A stretch of 64,000 bases of DNA from G963666535 sp963666535 (GCA_963666535.1 OY762913.1:1364001-1428000), one strand, 5' to 3'; positions 34,208 to 44,447 are shown, counted from the first letter of the stretch. Notes: generated by a model not told the origin, from the sequence alone. Numbers and translations are program-made.

Positions 34208-35539
34208 ATGTCTTATAGTAAAGAAGATATTATCCGCATCGTCAGAGAAGAGGACGTTAAGTTCATCCGTATGCAGTTTGTGGACATTTTTGGTCAGTTG
34301 AAGAACGTTGCCATTACCGCTTCCCAGATTGAAAAGGCAGTCAACAACCAGATCATGCTGGACGGCTCCTCTATTGAGGGATTTGTTCGCATCAATGAAT
34401 CTGACCAGTATCTGTATCCGGATCTGAGTACCTTTGTGGTTTTCCCCTGGCGTCCCCAGCATGGCAAGGTTGCTCGTATGATTTGCGATGTTTATAATCC
34501 CGATGGCACACCCTTTGTGGGCGATCCCCGCGGCGCACTGCGCCGCGTGATCAAAAAGGCCGCTGACATGGGCTATGACGCATTCAATGTCGGCCCGGAG
34601 TGCGAATTCTTCCTGTTCCAGACGGATGAGGAAGGCAATCCCACCACCAAGACCAATGACGAAGCTGGTTATTTTGACCTTGGCCCCTTGGATCATGGCG
34701 AGTCCACCCGCCGCGAGATTTGCCTGACCCTGGAGGAGATGGGCTTTGAAATTGAAGCCTCTCACCACGAGGTGGCTGCCGGGCAGCACGAGATCGACTT
34801 TAAGTATGCTGCGGCTATGGACAGCGCCGATAAGATCATGACCTTTAAGCTGGCGGTCAAGACGTTGGCACAGAAGAACGGTCTGCACGCTACCTTTATG
34901 CCTAAGCCTATCTTTGGCATCAACGGTTCCGGGATGCATGTCAACATGTCTTTGTTCAAAAACGGCAAGAACGTATTCTTTGAGGAGACAGGGGAGAAGC
35001 AGCTGTCCAAAGAAGCATATTCGTTCATCGCCGGTTTGCTGGCACACGTAAAAGGCTTCGCAGCGATCACGAACCCATTGGTCAACTCTTACAAGCGCTT
35101 GGTTCCCGGCTATGAGGCACCCTGCTACTTGGCATGGTCCGCATCCAATCGTTCTGCGCTGATTCGGATTCCCGCATCCCGCGGTCAGTCTACCCGTGTA
35201 GAGCTGCGTTGCCCGGATCCCTCCTGCAACCCCTATCTGGCACTGGCCGTTTGCTTGGCTGCCGGCCTGGACGGCATTGAAAAGGGGATGACGCCCCCCA
35301 CTGAAATCACGGAAAATATTTTTGCTATGGATAATGCCACGCGTGCCGCTCAGGGCATTGATAATCTGCCCGGCTCTTTGGAAGAGGCACTGAAGGAGAT
35401 GCAGAAAGACACGCTGGTCACGGATACACTGGGCGAGCACATTACCGAGAACTATATTGAAGGCAAAATGGAAGAGTGGGACGAGTATCGTACCCGTGTT
35501 TCTAACTGGGAACGAGATAAATATATCATCGCTTATTGA
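34208..35539 (+). CDS. glnA: Glutamine synthetase, type I
   Basis: ATP-dependent amidation of glutamate; the enzyme is a dodecamer. 443 residues, the short Firmicute (alpha) form. Motifs: FVDIFGQLKNVAI, MLDGSSIEGF (catalytic Asp region), VGPECEFFLF, HHEVAAGQHEIDFKY, NGSGMHVNMSLF, and NRSALIRIPASRGQSTRVELRCPDPSCNPYLA. The adenylylation site region of the beta form is not evident. AAAGGGGAA precedes the ATG. Strong promoter plus leader terminator show transcript-level control. gltB and gltD downstream complete the GS-GOGAT cycle. Confidence 0.97.
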   Translation: MSYSKEDIIRIVREEDVKFIRMQFVDIFGQLKNVAITASQIEKAVNNQIMLDGSSIEGFVRINESDQYLYPDLSTFVVFPWRPQHGKVARMICDVYNPDGTPFVGDPRGALRRVIKKAADMGYDAFNVGPECEFFLFQTDEEGNPTTKTNDEAGYFDLGPLDHGESTRREICLTLEEMGFEIEASHHEVAAGQHEIDFKYAAAMDSADKIMTFKLAVKTLAQKNGLHATFMPKPIFGINGSGMHVNMSLFKNGKNVFFEETGEKQLSKEAYSFIAGLLAHVKGFAAITNPLVNSYKRLVPGYEAPCYLAWSASNRSALIRIPASRGQSTRVELRCPDPSCNPYLALAVCLAAGLDGIEKGMTPPTEITENIFAMDNATRAAQGIDNLPGSLEEALKEMQKDTLVTDTLGEHITENYIEGKMEEWDEYRTRVSNWERDKYIIAY

Positions 35540-35572
35540 TTCCACATCTCCGGCGAAAGTGAGTGGACTTGT

Positions 35573-36106
35573 ATGGATAAAGTAATCATCGCATTTGAAA
35601 GCGATAAAAACTGTGCCCGGGTCCGCGACATTTTAGAGAGCAGCCAAACTGCTGAATGCATTGTGTGCCGCTCTGGCGCAGAGGTGAAAAGGCAGGTTCA
35701 AAAGCTGCACATTACCACTGTCGTCTGTGGGTTTAAGCTGACAGACTGCGTGGCTGAGTCCCTGTTTGGGGATCTCCCTGATCAGTGCGCTATGCTGATC
35801 ATGGCAAATCAGGATCAACTGGAAATGTGCGGAGACGAAAACATTTTCCAGCTGCCTACGCCGGCCAGCAAGGGGGATATGATTGCCTCAGTGCGGATGC
35901 TGCTCCAGTTTGGACACCGCATGGAGAAATTTATCAAGCCCCAGCGCAATGAGGAAGAACAGACTGTCATTAATCAGGCAAAAGCCGTTTTGATTGGCCG
36001 AAATGGCATGACAGAGGAACAGGCTCATCGTTTTTTACAAAAACGGAGTATGGATACAGGATCAAAAATGATCCAAACGGCACAGCTTGTGCTGCACAAC
36101 CAATAA
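35573..36106 (+). CDS. ANTAR-domain antiterminator with pseudo-receiver (NasT/AmiR type)
   Basis: 177 residues. The N-terminal 1-115 has the receiver fold but reads TTVVCGFKLTD where the phospho-acceptor Asp is expected, so it is probably not phosphorylated. The C-terminal ANTAR domain (about 125-177) is clear: INQAKAVLIGRNGMTEEQAHRFLQKRSMDTGSKMIQTAQLVL. ANTAR proteins bind RNA hairpins with six-base loops and stop terminator formation. It lies 33 nt after glnA and ends in a terminator, so glnA and its presumed regulator form one operon. Confidence 0.88.
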   Translation: MDKVIIAFESDKNCARVRDILESSQTAECIVCRSGAEVKRQVQKLHITTVVCGFKLTDCVAESLFGDLPDQCAMLIMANQDQLEMCGDENIFQLPTPASKGDMIASVRMLLQFGHRMEKFIKPQRNEEEQTVINQAKAVLIGRNGMTEEQAHRFLQKRSMDTGSKMIQTAQLVLHNQ

Positions 36107-36146
36107 ACAAAAGAACCTGTTTGACGAAGAGGTCATAAAGCCCTTT

Positions 36147-36187
36147 GTGGCGGTGGTCGACCTGAAAACTGACTGCCGCCACTTTTT
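36147..36187 (+). terminator. Terminator of the glnA-ANTAR operon
   Basis: GTGGCGG/CCGCCAC (36147-36153, 36176-36182), extended by five more pairs, followed by TTTTT. Confidence 0.88.
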
Positions 36188-36285
36188 CTACATGGATGGT
36201 ATCTGCATACGTGCTTCCCGCATAAACATGGAAGTGGGCCGCTGGTTTTTCCGGCGGCACTTTCCATCCTTAGGAGGAGTGCAGC

Positions 36286-37095
36286 GTGCAGTTTACCAAA
36301 ATGCATGGGTTGGGCAACGACTACATTTACCTGGACACAACAAAGACGGTACCGGAAAACCTGCCGGAGCTGGCAAAACGTTGGTCTGACCGCCATTGCG
36401 GAATCGGTGCGGACGGATTAATCTGCGTGGGCGCGTCGTCATCCGCCGACTTTCGCATGACGATCTTTAACGCTGACGGGTCTCAGGCTGAAATGTGCGG
36501 GAATGGAATTCGATGCCTGGCAAAATTCGTGTACGACAAAGGAATGACGGATAAAAAGTGCTTAGCCATAGAAACACTGGCCGGTGTGCGGGAGCTGCAG
36601 ATTCGCACCGTGGGGGAGCGGGTATCCGGTGTAGATGTGGATATGGGCATCCCAAGAATCAGCACCCCCATCCAAATAGACGTAAAGGGTGAAACCCATA
36701 CGCTGTATCCGGTCTGTGTTGGCAATCCGCATGGAGTAATTTTTTGCAGGAATCCAGAAAATCTGGATTTGCAGGAAATTGGCCCGGCGGTGGAGCACTG
36801 CGGAATATTTCCGGATGGATTGAACGCTGAGTTTGTGGAAGTGCGTTCCCCGGAAAGCCTTTCTATGCGGGTGTGGGAGCGTGGCAGCGGTGAGACCATG
36901 GCCTGCGGTACCGGGGCCTGCGCGGCGCTTGTGGCCGCTGCCGACAACCAGTTTTGCGGGCGTGCGGCCACCGTGCAATTGCCGGGCGGAGCATTGAACA
37001 TTCGCTGGGACGAACGGAGCGGACACATCATGATGTCCGGCCCTGCCGTTACCGTTTACGAAGGAACGATCAGCGCCGACGGGGAAGTCGGCTGA
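36286..37095 (+). CDS. dapF: Diaminopimelate epimerase
   Basis: Converts LL- to meso-diaminopimelate for lysine and peptidoglycan. 269 residues; catalytic cysteines at Cys 71 (AEMCGNGIRC) and Cys 207 (MACGTGACAAL) and the start MQFTKMHGLGNDYIY are typical. The ribosome site is AGGAGG. A GC-rich imperfect hairpin (36229-36268) lies just upstream. dapL follows 43 nt later, so the last two DAP steps are made together. Confidence 0.96.
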   Translation: MQFTKMHGLGNDYIYLDTTKTVPENLPELAKRWSDRHCGIGADGLICVGASSSADFRMTIFNADGSQAEMCGNGIRCLAKFVYDKGMTDKKCLAIETLAGVRELQIRTVGERVSGVDVDMGIPRISTPIQIDVKGETHTLYPVCVGNPHGVIFCRNPENLDLQEIGPAVEHCGIFPDGLNAEFVEVRSPESLSMRVWERGSGETMACGTGACAALVAAADNQFCGRAATVQLPGGALNIRWDERSGHIMMSGPAVTVYEGTISADGEVG

Positions 37096-37138
37096 TAAAA
37101 ACGCCTGCGGGCATTCTAATGAAAAGGAACATGGTGGA

Positions 37139-38353
37139 ATGGCAAATATTAATGAAAACTTTTTAAAGCTTCCCGGCAGCTATCTCTTCTCTGAGACTGC
37201 CCGCCGCCTGACGAATTATTGCGTCGAGCATCCCGAGGCGGAGATCATTCGGCTTGGGATTGGTGATGTAACCCGCCCGCTGGTTCCCGCCGTGATTCGC
37301 GCGATGCACGCTGCGGTGGACGAAATGGGAAACGGGGATACCTTTCGTGGGTATGGTCCCGAGCAGGGCTATGATTTCCTGCGTAACGCCATCGCCGAAC
37401 ATGATTACGCGGCCAGGGGCGTTACCATTGATCCGAATGAGATATTTGTCTCAGATGGCGCAAAAAGCGACTGCGGCAACATCGGCGATATTTTTGGTCT
37501 TGACAATGTGGTGGCGGTGTGCGACCCTGTGTATCCCGTGTATGTGGATACCAATGCAATGGCAGGCCGCGCCGGCGACTATAACGAAAAAACGGGGAAG
37601 TGGTCTAAGCTCGTCTATATGCCTTGCCTGGCGAAAAACGGGTTTGCGCCGCAGATTCCGGATACCAAGGTGGACATCATTTATCTGTGCTTTCCCAATA
37701 ACCCCACCGGTTCGGTAGCCAGCCGTGAGCAGCTGGAACAGTGGGTGGACTATGCCAACAAAAACGATGCGGTGATTCTGTATGATTCCGCCTATGAAGC
37801 GTTTATTACCGAGGATATTCCCCATACTATCTATGAGATTGCCGGCGCCCGCACTTGTGCCATCGAATTTCACTCCTTTTCCAAAACGGCCGGCTTTACG
37901 GGCAACCGCTGCGCATACACCGTGGTGCCCAAGGAGCTTGTGCGGAATGGTGCAAGTCTCCGTGACTTGTGGAATCGCCGTCAATGCACGAAGTTCAATG
38001 GTGTGCCCTATGTGATACAGCGCGGGGCCGAGGCCGTTTATTCGGCTGAGGGGAAGAAGCAAATCAGGGAAACCATTTCCTATTACCAGAAGAACGCGCA
38101 GGTCATCATGCAGGGATTGAAGCAGGCGGGGCTGTCTGTTTCCGGCGGGATCAACGCCCCCTACATCTGGGTCAAGACCCCTGATGGGATGGGCTCGTGG
38201 GAATTCTTCGACTTGCTGCTGAAAAAAGCAAATGTCTACACGACACCCGGTGCCGGTTTTGGCCCCAGCGGTGAAGGATACATCCGTTTGACTTCCTTTG
38301 GCGATGCGAAAGACACCGCCGAGGCGGTGGAGCGCATCAAAAAGGTTCTGTAA
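37139..38353 (+). CDS. dapL: LL-diaminopimelate aminotransferase
   Basis: PLP enzyme that makes LL-DAP directly from tetrahydrodipicolinate, bypassing the succinyl and acetyl branches. 404 residues: NENFLKLPGSYLFSETARR at the N-terminus, substrate motif GIGDVTRPL, FRGYGPEQGYDFLR, and the Schiff-base Lys 249 in SFSKTAGFTGNRCAY. The DapL pathway occurs in plants, chlamydiae and many Clostridia. Next to dapF, which supports the assignment over other aminotransferases. Confidence 0.96.
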   Translation: MANINENFLKLPGSYLFSETARRLTNYCVEHPEAEIIRLGIGDVTRPLVPAVIRAMHAAVDEMGNGDTFRGYGPEQGYDFLRNAIAEHDYAARGVTIDPNEIFVSDGAKSDCGNIGDIFGLDNVVAVCDPVYPVYVDTNAMAGRAGDYNEKTGKWSKLVYMPCLAKNGFAPQIPDTKVDIIYLCFPNNPTGSVASREQLEQWVDYANKNDAVILYDSAYEAFITEDIPHTIYEIAGARTCAIEFHSFSKTAGFTGNRCAYTVVPKELVRNGASLRDLWNRRQCTKFNGVPYVIQRGAEAVYSAEGKKQIRETISYYQKNAQVIMQGLKQAGLSVSGGINAPYIWVKTPDGMGSWEFFDLLLKKANVYTTPGAGFGPSGEGYIRLTSFGDAKDTAEAVERIKKVL

Positions 38354-38386
38354 ACACAGATTCCCAAACGAAAGGGGCCCCTACAA

Positions 38387-41300
38387 ATGGAAGAATTGAG
38401 AGTCAACAAGCGACAGCCTGGTTTGTACCATCCTTCTTTTGAGCACGATGCCTGCGGCATTGGCGCGGTGGTCAACATAAAGGGTGTCAAAACACATCAG
38501 ACCGTGGATAACGCACTGAAAATCGTGGAGAAGCTGGAACACCGGGCCGGTAAGGATGCCGAGGGCAAAACCGGTGACGGCGTTGGGATTCTTCTGCAGA
38601 TTTCTCACCGCTTTTTTAAAAAGGTGACAGACAGCTGCGGCTTTGCCATCGGCGATGAGCGCGACTACGGCGTGGGTATGTTTTTCTTTCCGCAGGATAC
38701 CTTAAAGCGGAATCAGGCGAAAAAAATGCTGGAGCTGGTGGTAGAACGGGAGGGCATGGAGCTTTTGGGCTGGCGTGCCGTTCCCGTCTGCCCGGGGATC
38801 CTGGGTCAAAAGGCATTGGCGAAAATGCCCTGTATTGAGCAGGCGTTTGTCAAGCGCCCCGGCAATGTGGAAAGCGGCCTGGCATTTGACCGCAAGCTCT
38901 ATGTGGCGCGCCGTTTGTTTGAGCAGTCCAATGACAACACGTATGTGGTGTCCTTTTCCAGTCGTACCATTGTCTATAAGGGTATGTTCCTGGTGGGGGA
39001 ACTGCGCAATTTCTATCTTGATCTGCAGGATGCGGACTATGAGTCCGCCGTGGCCTGCGTCCATTCCCGTTTTTCCACCAATACCAATCCCTCTTGGGAG
39101 CGTGCGCATCCCAACCGCTTTATCTGCCACAACGGCGAGATTAACACCATCCGGGGCAACGCCGACCGTATGCTTGCCCGGGAGGAGACCATGTCCTGTC
39201 AGGCGCTGAAAAAGGATCTTGACAAAGTGTTCCCCGTGATTAACGGCAAGGGCTCTGATTCCGCCATGCTGGACAACACGCTGGAGTTTTTGGTGATGAG
39301 CGGCATGGAGCTGCCTCTAGCGGTGATGGTTTGCATCCCCGAGCCTTGGGGCCACAGTGAAAGCATCAGCCGTGCCAAGCGGGACCTGTACCAGTATTAT
39401 TCGGTTTTGATGGAGCCATGGGATGGCCCGGCCTCCATCCTGTTTTCCGACGGCGACAGCGTGGGTGCGGTTCTGGACCGCAACGGACTGCGCCCCTCCC
39501 GCTACTATGTGACCGATGATGATCAGCTGATCCTGTCCTCTGAGGTGGGAGTGCTGGAGATTGATCCCGCCCATATTATAAAAAAGTCCCGTCTTGAGCC
39601 GGGCAAAATGTTGTTGGTGGATATGGTCAAGGGCCGCATTATCGACGATACCGAGCTGAAGGAGACTTTTGCGTCCCGCCAGCCTTACGGCGAGTGGCTG
39701 GATCGCTATATGGTCAAGCTGAAGGAACTGTCCATTCCCAACCGCAGGGTGGAGATGAGCACCAAAGAGCAGCGGGTCCGGCTTCAAAAAGCGTTCGGCT
39801 ATACCTATGAGGATGTACGCAAGTGCATTCTGCCCATGGCGAAGGCCGGGGCAGAACCCACAGAAGCGATGGGGATTGATATCCCCTTGGCGGTCCTGTC
39901 CGACCATGACCAGCCGCTGTTTAACTACTTTAAGCAGCACTTTGCCCAGGTCACCAATCCGCCCATTGACGCCATCCGAGAGGAAGTCGTCACCGATACC
40001 ACTGTCTATGTGGGCGACGACGGCAATCTGCTGGAGGAGAAGGCGGATAACTGTCGGGTGATCCAGATCCGAAATCCCATTCTGACCTCTACTGATCTGA
40101 TGAAGATCCGGGCGATGAACAAGCCGGGCTTTCATGTAGAGACCATCTCCATGCTCTACTACAAAAACACCCCGCTCAAGCGCGCCCTGGACCACCTGTT
40201 CGTGGCGGCCGACCGCGCTTACCGCAACGGGGCAAATATCATTATCATGTCTGACCGGGGCGTGGATGAAAACCATGTGGCGATCCCATCCCTGCTTGCT
40301 GTGTCCGCTATGGAGCAGTATTTGGTGCGGACGAAAAAGCGCACGGCGGTTTCTCTGATTTTGGAGAGTGCCGAGCCACGGGATGTCCATCATTTTGCCA
40401 CCCTGTTGGGCTATGGCGCACGGGCCATCAACCCCTATCTGGCGCAGGAGACCATTTCAGAGCTGATCGACGAGCGGCTTTTGGATAAGGAGTTCTATGC
40501 GGCGGTGGATGATTATAATAACGCCATTCTGCATGGTATTGTGAAGATTGCGTCCAAAATGGGTATCTCTACCATCCAGTCTTATCAGTCCGCCCAGATA
40601 TTCGAGGCGGTTGGGATCAACAAAGAAGTGGTGGAGGAGTACTTTACCAACACGGTTAGCCGGGTGGGCGGCATCGGCCTTGCGGAGATTGAGGACCTAG
40701 TGGACCAAAACCACTCCAAGGCATTTGATCCCCTTGGTCTTAGTGTTGACGCGACACTGGACAGCCGGGGCGAACACAGATCCCGGTCTGACCAGGAAGA
40801 CCATATGTACAACCCCCAGACCATTCATCTGCTGCAGGAGGCCACCCGCAGAGGCGACTATGGCATCTTCAAGCAGTATACTGCCTTGGTAGACGATGAG
40901 ACAAAGCCGCATACCCTGCGCGGCCTGATGGAGATGAAATACCTCGACACGCCCATTCCCCTGGATGAGGTGGAGAGCGTGGATTCCATCGTGAAACGCT
41001 TTAAGACCGGCGCGATGAGCTATGGATCCATTTCCCAGGAGTCCCATGAGTGCATGGCCATCGCCATGAACCGGCTGGGCGGAAAGTCCAACACCGGCGA
41101 AGGCGGCGAACAGCCTGAGCGCCTGCATTCCGAGCGGTGCTCCGCCATCAAGCAGGTGGCGTCCGGCCGCTTCGGCGTTACCTCGGAATACTTGGTCAAT
41201 TCCCAGGAAATCCAGATTAAAATGGCTCAGGGCGCAAAGCCCGGCGAGGGCGGCCATTTGCCCGGCAAAAAGGTGTATCCCTGGATTGCAAAAACCCGTT

Positions 41301-42919
41301 ACTCCACCCCGGGTGTCACCTTGATTTCTCCGCCGCCCCACCATGACATTTATTCGATTGAGGATTTGGCCCAGCTGATCTATGATTTGAAAAACGCCAA
41401 TCGTCAGGCCAGAATTTCGGTCAAGCTGGTTTCTGAGGCAGGGGTCGGTACCATCGCCGCCGGTGTTGCCAAGGCGGGCGCTCAGGTTGTGCTGATTTCC
41501 GGCTATGACGGCGGAACCGGTGCGGCGCCGCACAACTCCATTCATAATGCCGGACTGCCCTGGGAGCTTGGCGTAGCCGAGACCCACCAGACCTTGATCC
41601 AAAACGATTTGCGCTCCCGCGTGGTGGTAGAAGCCGACGGCAAACTGATGAGCGGCCGGGACGTGGCCATCGCCTGTATGCTGGGCGCAGAGGAATTCGG
41701 ATTTGCCACAGCGCCGCTGATCACCATGGGCTGCGTTATGATGCGTGTGTGCAATCTGGATACCTGCCCCGTGGGGATTGCCACACAGAATCCCGAACTG
41801 CGTAAGCGCTTTACCGGCAAGCCGGAATATGTGATGAATTTCATGCGTTTTGTGGCAGAGGAACTGCGCGAGCACATGGCGAAGCTTGGCATGAGGACCA
41901 TTGACGAGATGGTGGGACGTACCGATCTGCTGAGTGTGCGCCCCCATGCGGTGAATGAGCGCGCCGCCACGGTGGATCTTTCCGCTGTCTTGGACAACCC
42001 CTATATCGGCACAGACTGCAAGACTCATTTCGATCGTGCGGACATCTACGATTTCAAACTGGAAGACACCATGGATCTGAAGGTGCTGCTGAAGAAGCTT
42101 CACGGCGCACTGGAGAAGGGCGAGAAAAAGACGGTTTCCGTCCAAATTTCCAGCACCGACCGCACACTGGGAACCATTGTCGGCTCTGATATCACCCGTC
42201 TGCATGGAGAGAACCTGCCTGACGATACCTTCACAATTCAGTGCGAGGGCGGCGGCGGTCAGTCTTTTGGTGCATTTATCCCCAAGGGACTTACCATGGT
42301 GCTGGAGGGCGACAGTAACGACTATTTTGGCAAGGGACTGTCTGGCGGAAAGCTGATCGTTTATCCGCCCAAAACCGCAAAATACAAGGCCGAGGACAAT
42401 ATTATCATCGGCAATGTGGCACTGTACGGCGCTACCTCAGGCAAAGCGTTTATCAACGGCGTGGCGGGAGAGCGGTTCGCTGTGCGTAACTCCGGCGCAT
42501 ATGCCGTTGTAGAAGGCGTGGGCGATCACGGCTGCGAATACATGACCGGCGGCTGCGTGGTGGTGCTTGGCCCCACGGGCAAAAACTTTGCAGCCGGTAT
42601 GTCCGGCGGTATCGCTTATGTCTGGGACGCCGACCGGACCTTGTATCTGCGTGTGAACAAGGAACTGGTTTATCTGGACCCCGTCACAGAAAAACACGAT
42701 GTGGAGGAGATCCGCGCCATGCTGACCGAGCACATTGCGGCCACCGGATCAGAAAAGGCGAAGGAGATCCTGGAGCATTTGGAGGAAAACGCCGAAAGCT
42801 TCAAGAAGATACTGCCGCGGGATTTTGACAAGATGCTCCGCTCCATTGCACAGTTTGAGGAAAAGGGCATGACACAGGAACAGGCGCAGATCGAAGCATT
42901 CTACGCCAACACGAAGTAA
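38387..42919 (+). CDS. gltB: Glutamate synthase, large subunit
   Basis: Transfers the amide of glutamine to 2-oxoglutarate. 1510 residues, full length. Class II glutaminase domain: a 22-residue propeptide, then Cys 23 (DACGIGAVVN) as nucleophile after processing. Central domain, FMN/synthase domain (about 850-1200; KTGAMSYGSISQESHECMAIAMNRLGG, SPPPHHDIYSIEDLAQLIYDLK, GYDGGTGAAP), 3Fe-4S cysteines near CVMMRVCNLDTCPVGIATQNP, and the beta-helix GXGXG tail (from about 1260; GGQSFGAF, ATSGKAFINGVAGERFAVRNSGA). Followed 15 nt later by gltD. Confidence 0.97.
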   Translation: MEELRVNKRQPGLYHPSFEHDACGIGAVVNIKGVKTHQTVDNALKIVEKLEHRAGKDAEGKTGDGVGILLQISHRFFKKVTDSCGFAIGDERDYGVGMFFFPQDTLKRNQAKKMLELVVEREGMELLGWRAVPVCPGILGQKALAKMPCIEQAFVKRPGNVESGLAFDRKLYVARRLFEQSNDNTYVVSFSSRTIVYKGMFLVGELRNFYLDLQDADYESAVACVHSRFSTNTNPSWERAHPNRFICHNGEINTIRGNADRMLAREETMSCQALKKDLDKVFPVINGKGSDSAMLDNTLEFLVMSGMELPLAVMVCIPEPWGHSESISRAKRDLYQYYSVLMEPWDGPASILFSDGDSVGAVLDRNGLRPSRYYVTDDDQLILSSEVGVLEIDPAHIIKKSRLEPGKMLLVDMVKGRIIDDTELKETFASRQPYGEWLDRYMVKLKELSIPNRRVEMSTKEQRVRLQKAFGYTYEDVRKCILPMAKAGAEPTEAMGIDIPLAVLSDHDQPLFNYFKQHFAQVTNPPIDAIREEVVTDTTVYVGDDGNLLEEKADNCRVIQIRNPILTSTDLMKIRAMNKPGFHVETISMLYYKNTPLKRALDHLFVAADRAYRNGANIIIMSDRGVDENHVAIPSLLAVSAMEQYLVRTKKRTAVSLILESAEPRDVHHFATLLGYGARAINPYLAQETISELIDERLLDKEFYAAVDDYNNAILHGIVKIASKMGISTIQSYQSAQIFEAVGINKEVVEEYFTNTVSRVGGIGLAEIEDLVDQNHSKAFDPLGLSVDATLDSRGEHRSRSDQEDHMYNPQTIHLLQEATRRGDYGIFKQYTALVDDETKPHTLRGLMEMKYLDTPIPLDEVESVDSIVKRFKTGAMSYGSISQESHECMAIAMNRLGGKSNTGEGGEQPERLHSERCSAIKQVASGRFGVTSEYLVNSQEIQIKMAQGAKPGEGGHLPGKKVYPWIAKTRYSTPGVTLISPPPHHDIYSIEDLAQLIYDLKNANRQARISVKLVSEAGVGTIAAGVAKAGAQVVLISGYDGGTGAAPHNSIHNAGLPWELGVAETHQTLIQNDLRSRVVVEADGKLMSGRDVAIACMLGAEEFGFATAPLITMGCVMMRVCNLDTCPVGIATQNPELRKRFTGKPEYVMNFMRFVAEELREHMAKLGMRTIDEMVGRTDLLSVRPHAVNERAATVDLSAVLDNPYIGTDCKTHFDRADIYDFKLEDTMDLKVLLKKLHGALEKGEKKTVSVQISSTDRTLGTIVGSDITRLHGENLPDDTFTIQCEGGGGQSFGAFIPKGLTMVLEGDSNDYFGKGLSGGKLIVYPPKTAKYKAEDNIIIGNVALYGATSGKAFINGVAGERFAVRNSGAYAVVEGVGDHGCEYMTGGCVVVLGPTGKNFAAGMSGGIAYVWDADRTLYLRVNKELVYLDPVTEKHDVEEIRAMLTEHIAATGSEKAKEILEHLEENAESFKKILPRDFDKMLRSIAQFEEKGMTQEQAQIEAFYANTK

Positions 42920-42934
42920 GGGAGGGGAGCAACC

Positions 42935-44419
42935 ATGGGAAAACCCACTGGATTCTTGGAATATAAGCGGCAGGGCAATCCTGCCGAGGAACCGCTGAAG
43001 CGAATCAAGCACTGGAATGAATTTCACCCCCTGCTCCCCCGCGAGGTGCGGCAGGAGCAGGGTGGGCGCTGCATGGAATGCGGCGTGCCCTTCTGCCAAT
43101 CGGGCAAGGTGTTGCTGGGGGGAGCCGTGTCGGGCTGTCCGCTGCACAACCTGATCCCCGAGTGGAACGATCTCGTTTATTCCGGCAACTTTGGGCACGC
43201 CCTGGAGCGGCTGCGCAAAACCAGCAATTTCCCCGAGTTTACCGGCAGAGTCTGCCCCGCGCTGTGTGAAGCAGCCTGCACCTGCGGCCTGCACGGCGAC
43301 GCGGTGACGGTGAAAGAAAACGAACTGGGCATTATCGAGGACGCCTACGCCGCCGGACTGATTCACGCGGTGCCGCCCAAAGTGCGCACCGGCAAGCGTG
43401 TGGCGGTGGTTGGCGCGGGCCCTGCGGGACTTGCTGCTGCCGATCAGCTCAATCGCCGCGGACACAGCGTTTGTGTTTACGAGCGGGACGACCGGGTGGG
43501 CGGCCTACTGATGTACGGCATCCCTAATATGAAGCTGGAAAAGAAAATTATTGACCGCCGCGTGGCGCTCATGGAGGCCGAGGGCGTGACCTTCCACACC
43601 GGTGTGGATGTGGGAAAAGACATGAGCGCTCAGGAACTGACCCAGGAATACGACGCTGTGGTGTTGTGCTGCGGCGCGAAGAAGCCCCGGGATTTGGCAG
43701 TGAGCGGAAGAGAGGCAAAGGGAATTTACTTTGCAGTTGATTTTCTGGCTGCCACCACAAAAAGTCTGCTGGACTCCGACCTGAAGGACAAAAAATACAT
43801 CGATGCCAAGAACAAGAACGTGGTCATCATTGGCGGCGGTGATACCGGCAACGACTGTGTGGGTACTTCAATCCGCCACGGGTGCAAATCGGTGGTGCAG
43901 ATTGAGATGATGCCCAAGTCCCCGGATGCCCGTGCGGAAAACAATCCGTGGCCGGAATGGCCCTTTGTCTGCAAGACCGATTACGGGCAGGAAGAAGCCA
44001 TCGCCGTGTTTGGACATGATCCCCGGATCTATCAGACGACGGTCAAGGAACTGATTCCCGACAGCAAGGGGAATCTGAAATCCGTGGTCATTGTAAAGCT
44101 GGAGCCAAAGAAGGACGATAACGGCCGCACGGTCATGACCGAAGTGGCGGGCAGCGAGGAGACCATGGACTGTGATTTGCTGCTCATCGCCGCAGGGTTC
44201 CTGGGACCGGAAGACTATGTTCCCGCCGCCTTCGCACTGGAACGGGACGGGCGGAGCAATGTCAAGACCGCGTCCGAGAAATATAGAACCGGTGCGGACA
44301 AGGTGTTTGTCGCGGGTGATATGCACCGCGGCCAGTCGCTGGTGGTTTGGGCCATTGCCGAGGGCAGAGGAGCCGCCCGTGAGGTTGACGAATACCTGAT
44401 GGGATATACAAATCTTTGA
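42935..44419 (+). CDS. gltD: Glutamate synthase, small subunit
   Basis: Passes electrons from NAD(P)H through FAD and 4Fe-4S clusters to GltB. 494 residues. N-terminal cluster cysteines CMECGVPFC and CPALCEAACTC; FAD site VAVVGAGPAGLAAADQLNRRGHSV; NAD(P)H site NVVIIGGGDTGNDCVGTSIRHG; C-terminal FAD contact VFVAGDMHRGQSLVVWAIAEGR. Ribosome site GGGAGGGGAG. With gltB it forms a two-gene operon closed by a perfect terminator. Confidence 0.97.
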   Translation: MGKPTGFLEYKRQGNPAEEPLKRIKHWNEFHPLLPREVRQEQGGRCMECGVPFCQSGKVLLGGAVSGCPLHNLIPEWNDLVYSGNFGHALERLRKTSNFPEFTGRVCPALCEAACTCGLHGDAVTVKENELGIIEDAYAAGLIHAVPPKVRTGKRVAVVGAGPAGLAAADQLNRRGHSVCVYERDDRVGGLLMYGIPNMKLEKKIIDRRVALMEAEGVTFHTGVDVGKDMSAQELTQEYDAVVLCCGAKKPRDLAVSGREAKGIYFAVDFLAATTKSLLDSDLKDKKYIDAKNKNVVIIGGGDTGNDCVGTSIRHGCKSVVQIEMMPKSPDARAENNPWPEWPFVCKTDYGQEEAIAVFGHDPRIYQTTVKELIPDSKGNLKSVVIVKLEPKKDDNGRTVMTEVAGSEETMDCDLLLIAAGFLGPEDYVPAAFALERDGRSNVKTASEKYRTGADKVFVAGDMHRGQSLVVWAIAEGRGAAREVDEYLMGYTNL

Positions 44420-44447
44420 TTTTAGCTCACCAATTCTCATAAGAGCA

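Noticed and set aside
34106..35545. 479-codon open frame on the - strand opposite glnA
   Set aside because: Covers the glnA gene, its promoter and leader; protein shows no family features. A shadow of glnA.
40697..42205. 502-codon open frame on the - strand inside gltB
   Set aside because: It lies wholly opposite a full-length, well-conserved gltB; no ribosome site and no recognisable domain. GC-rich codon bias leaves the opposite strand open.
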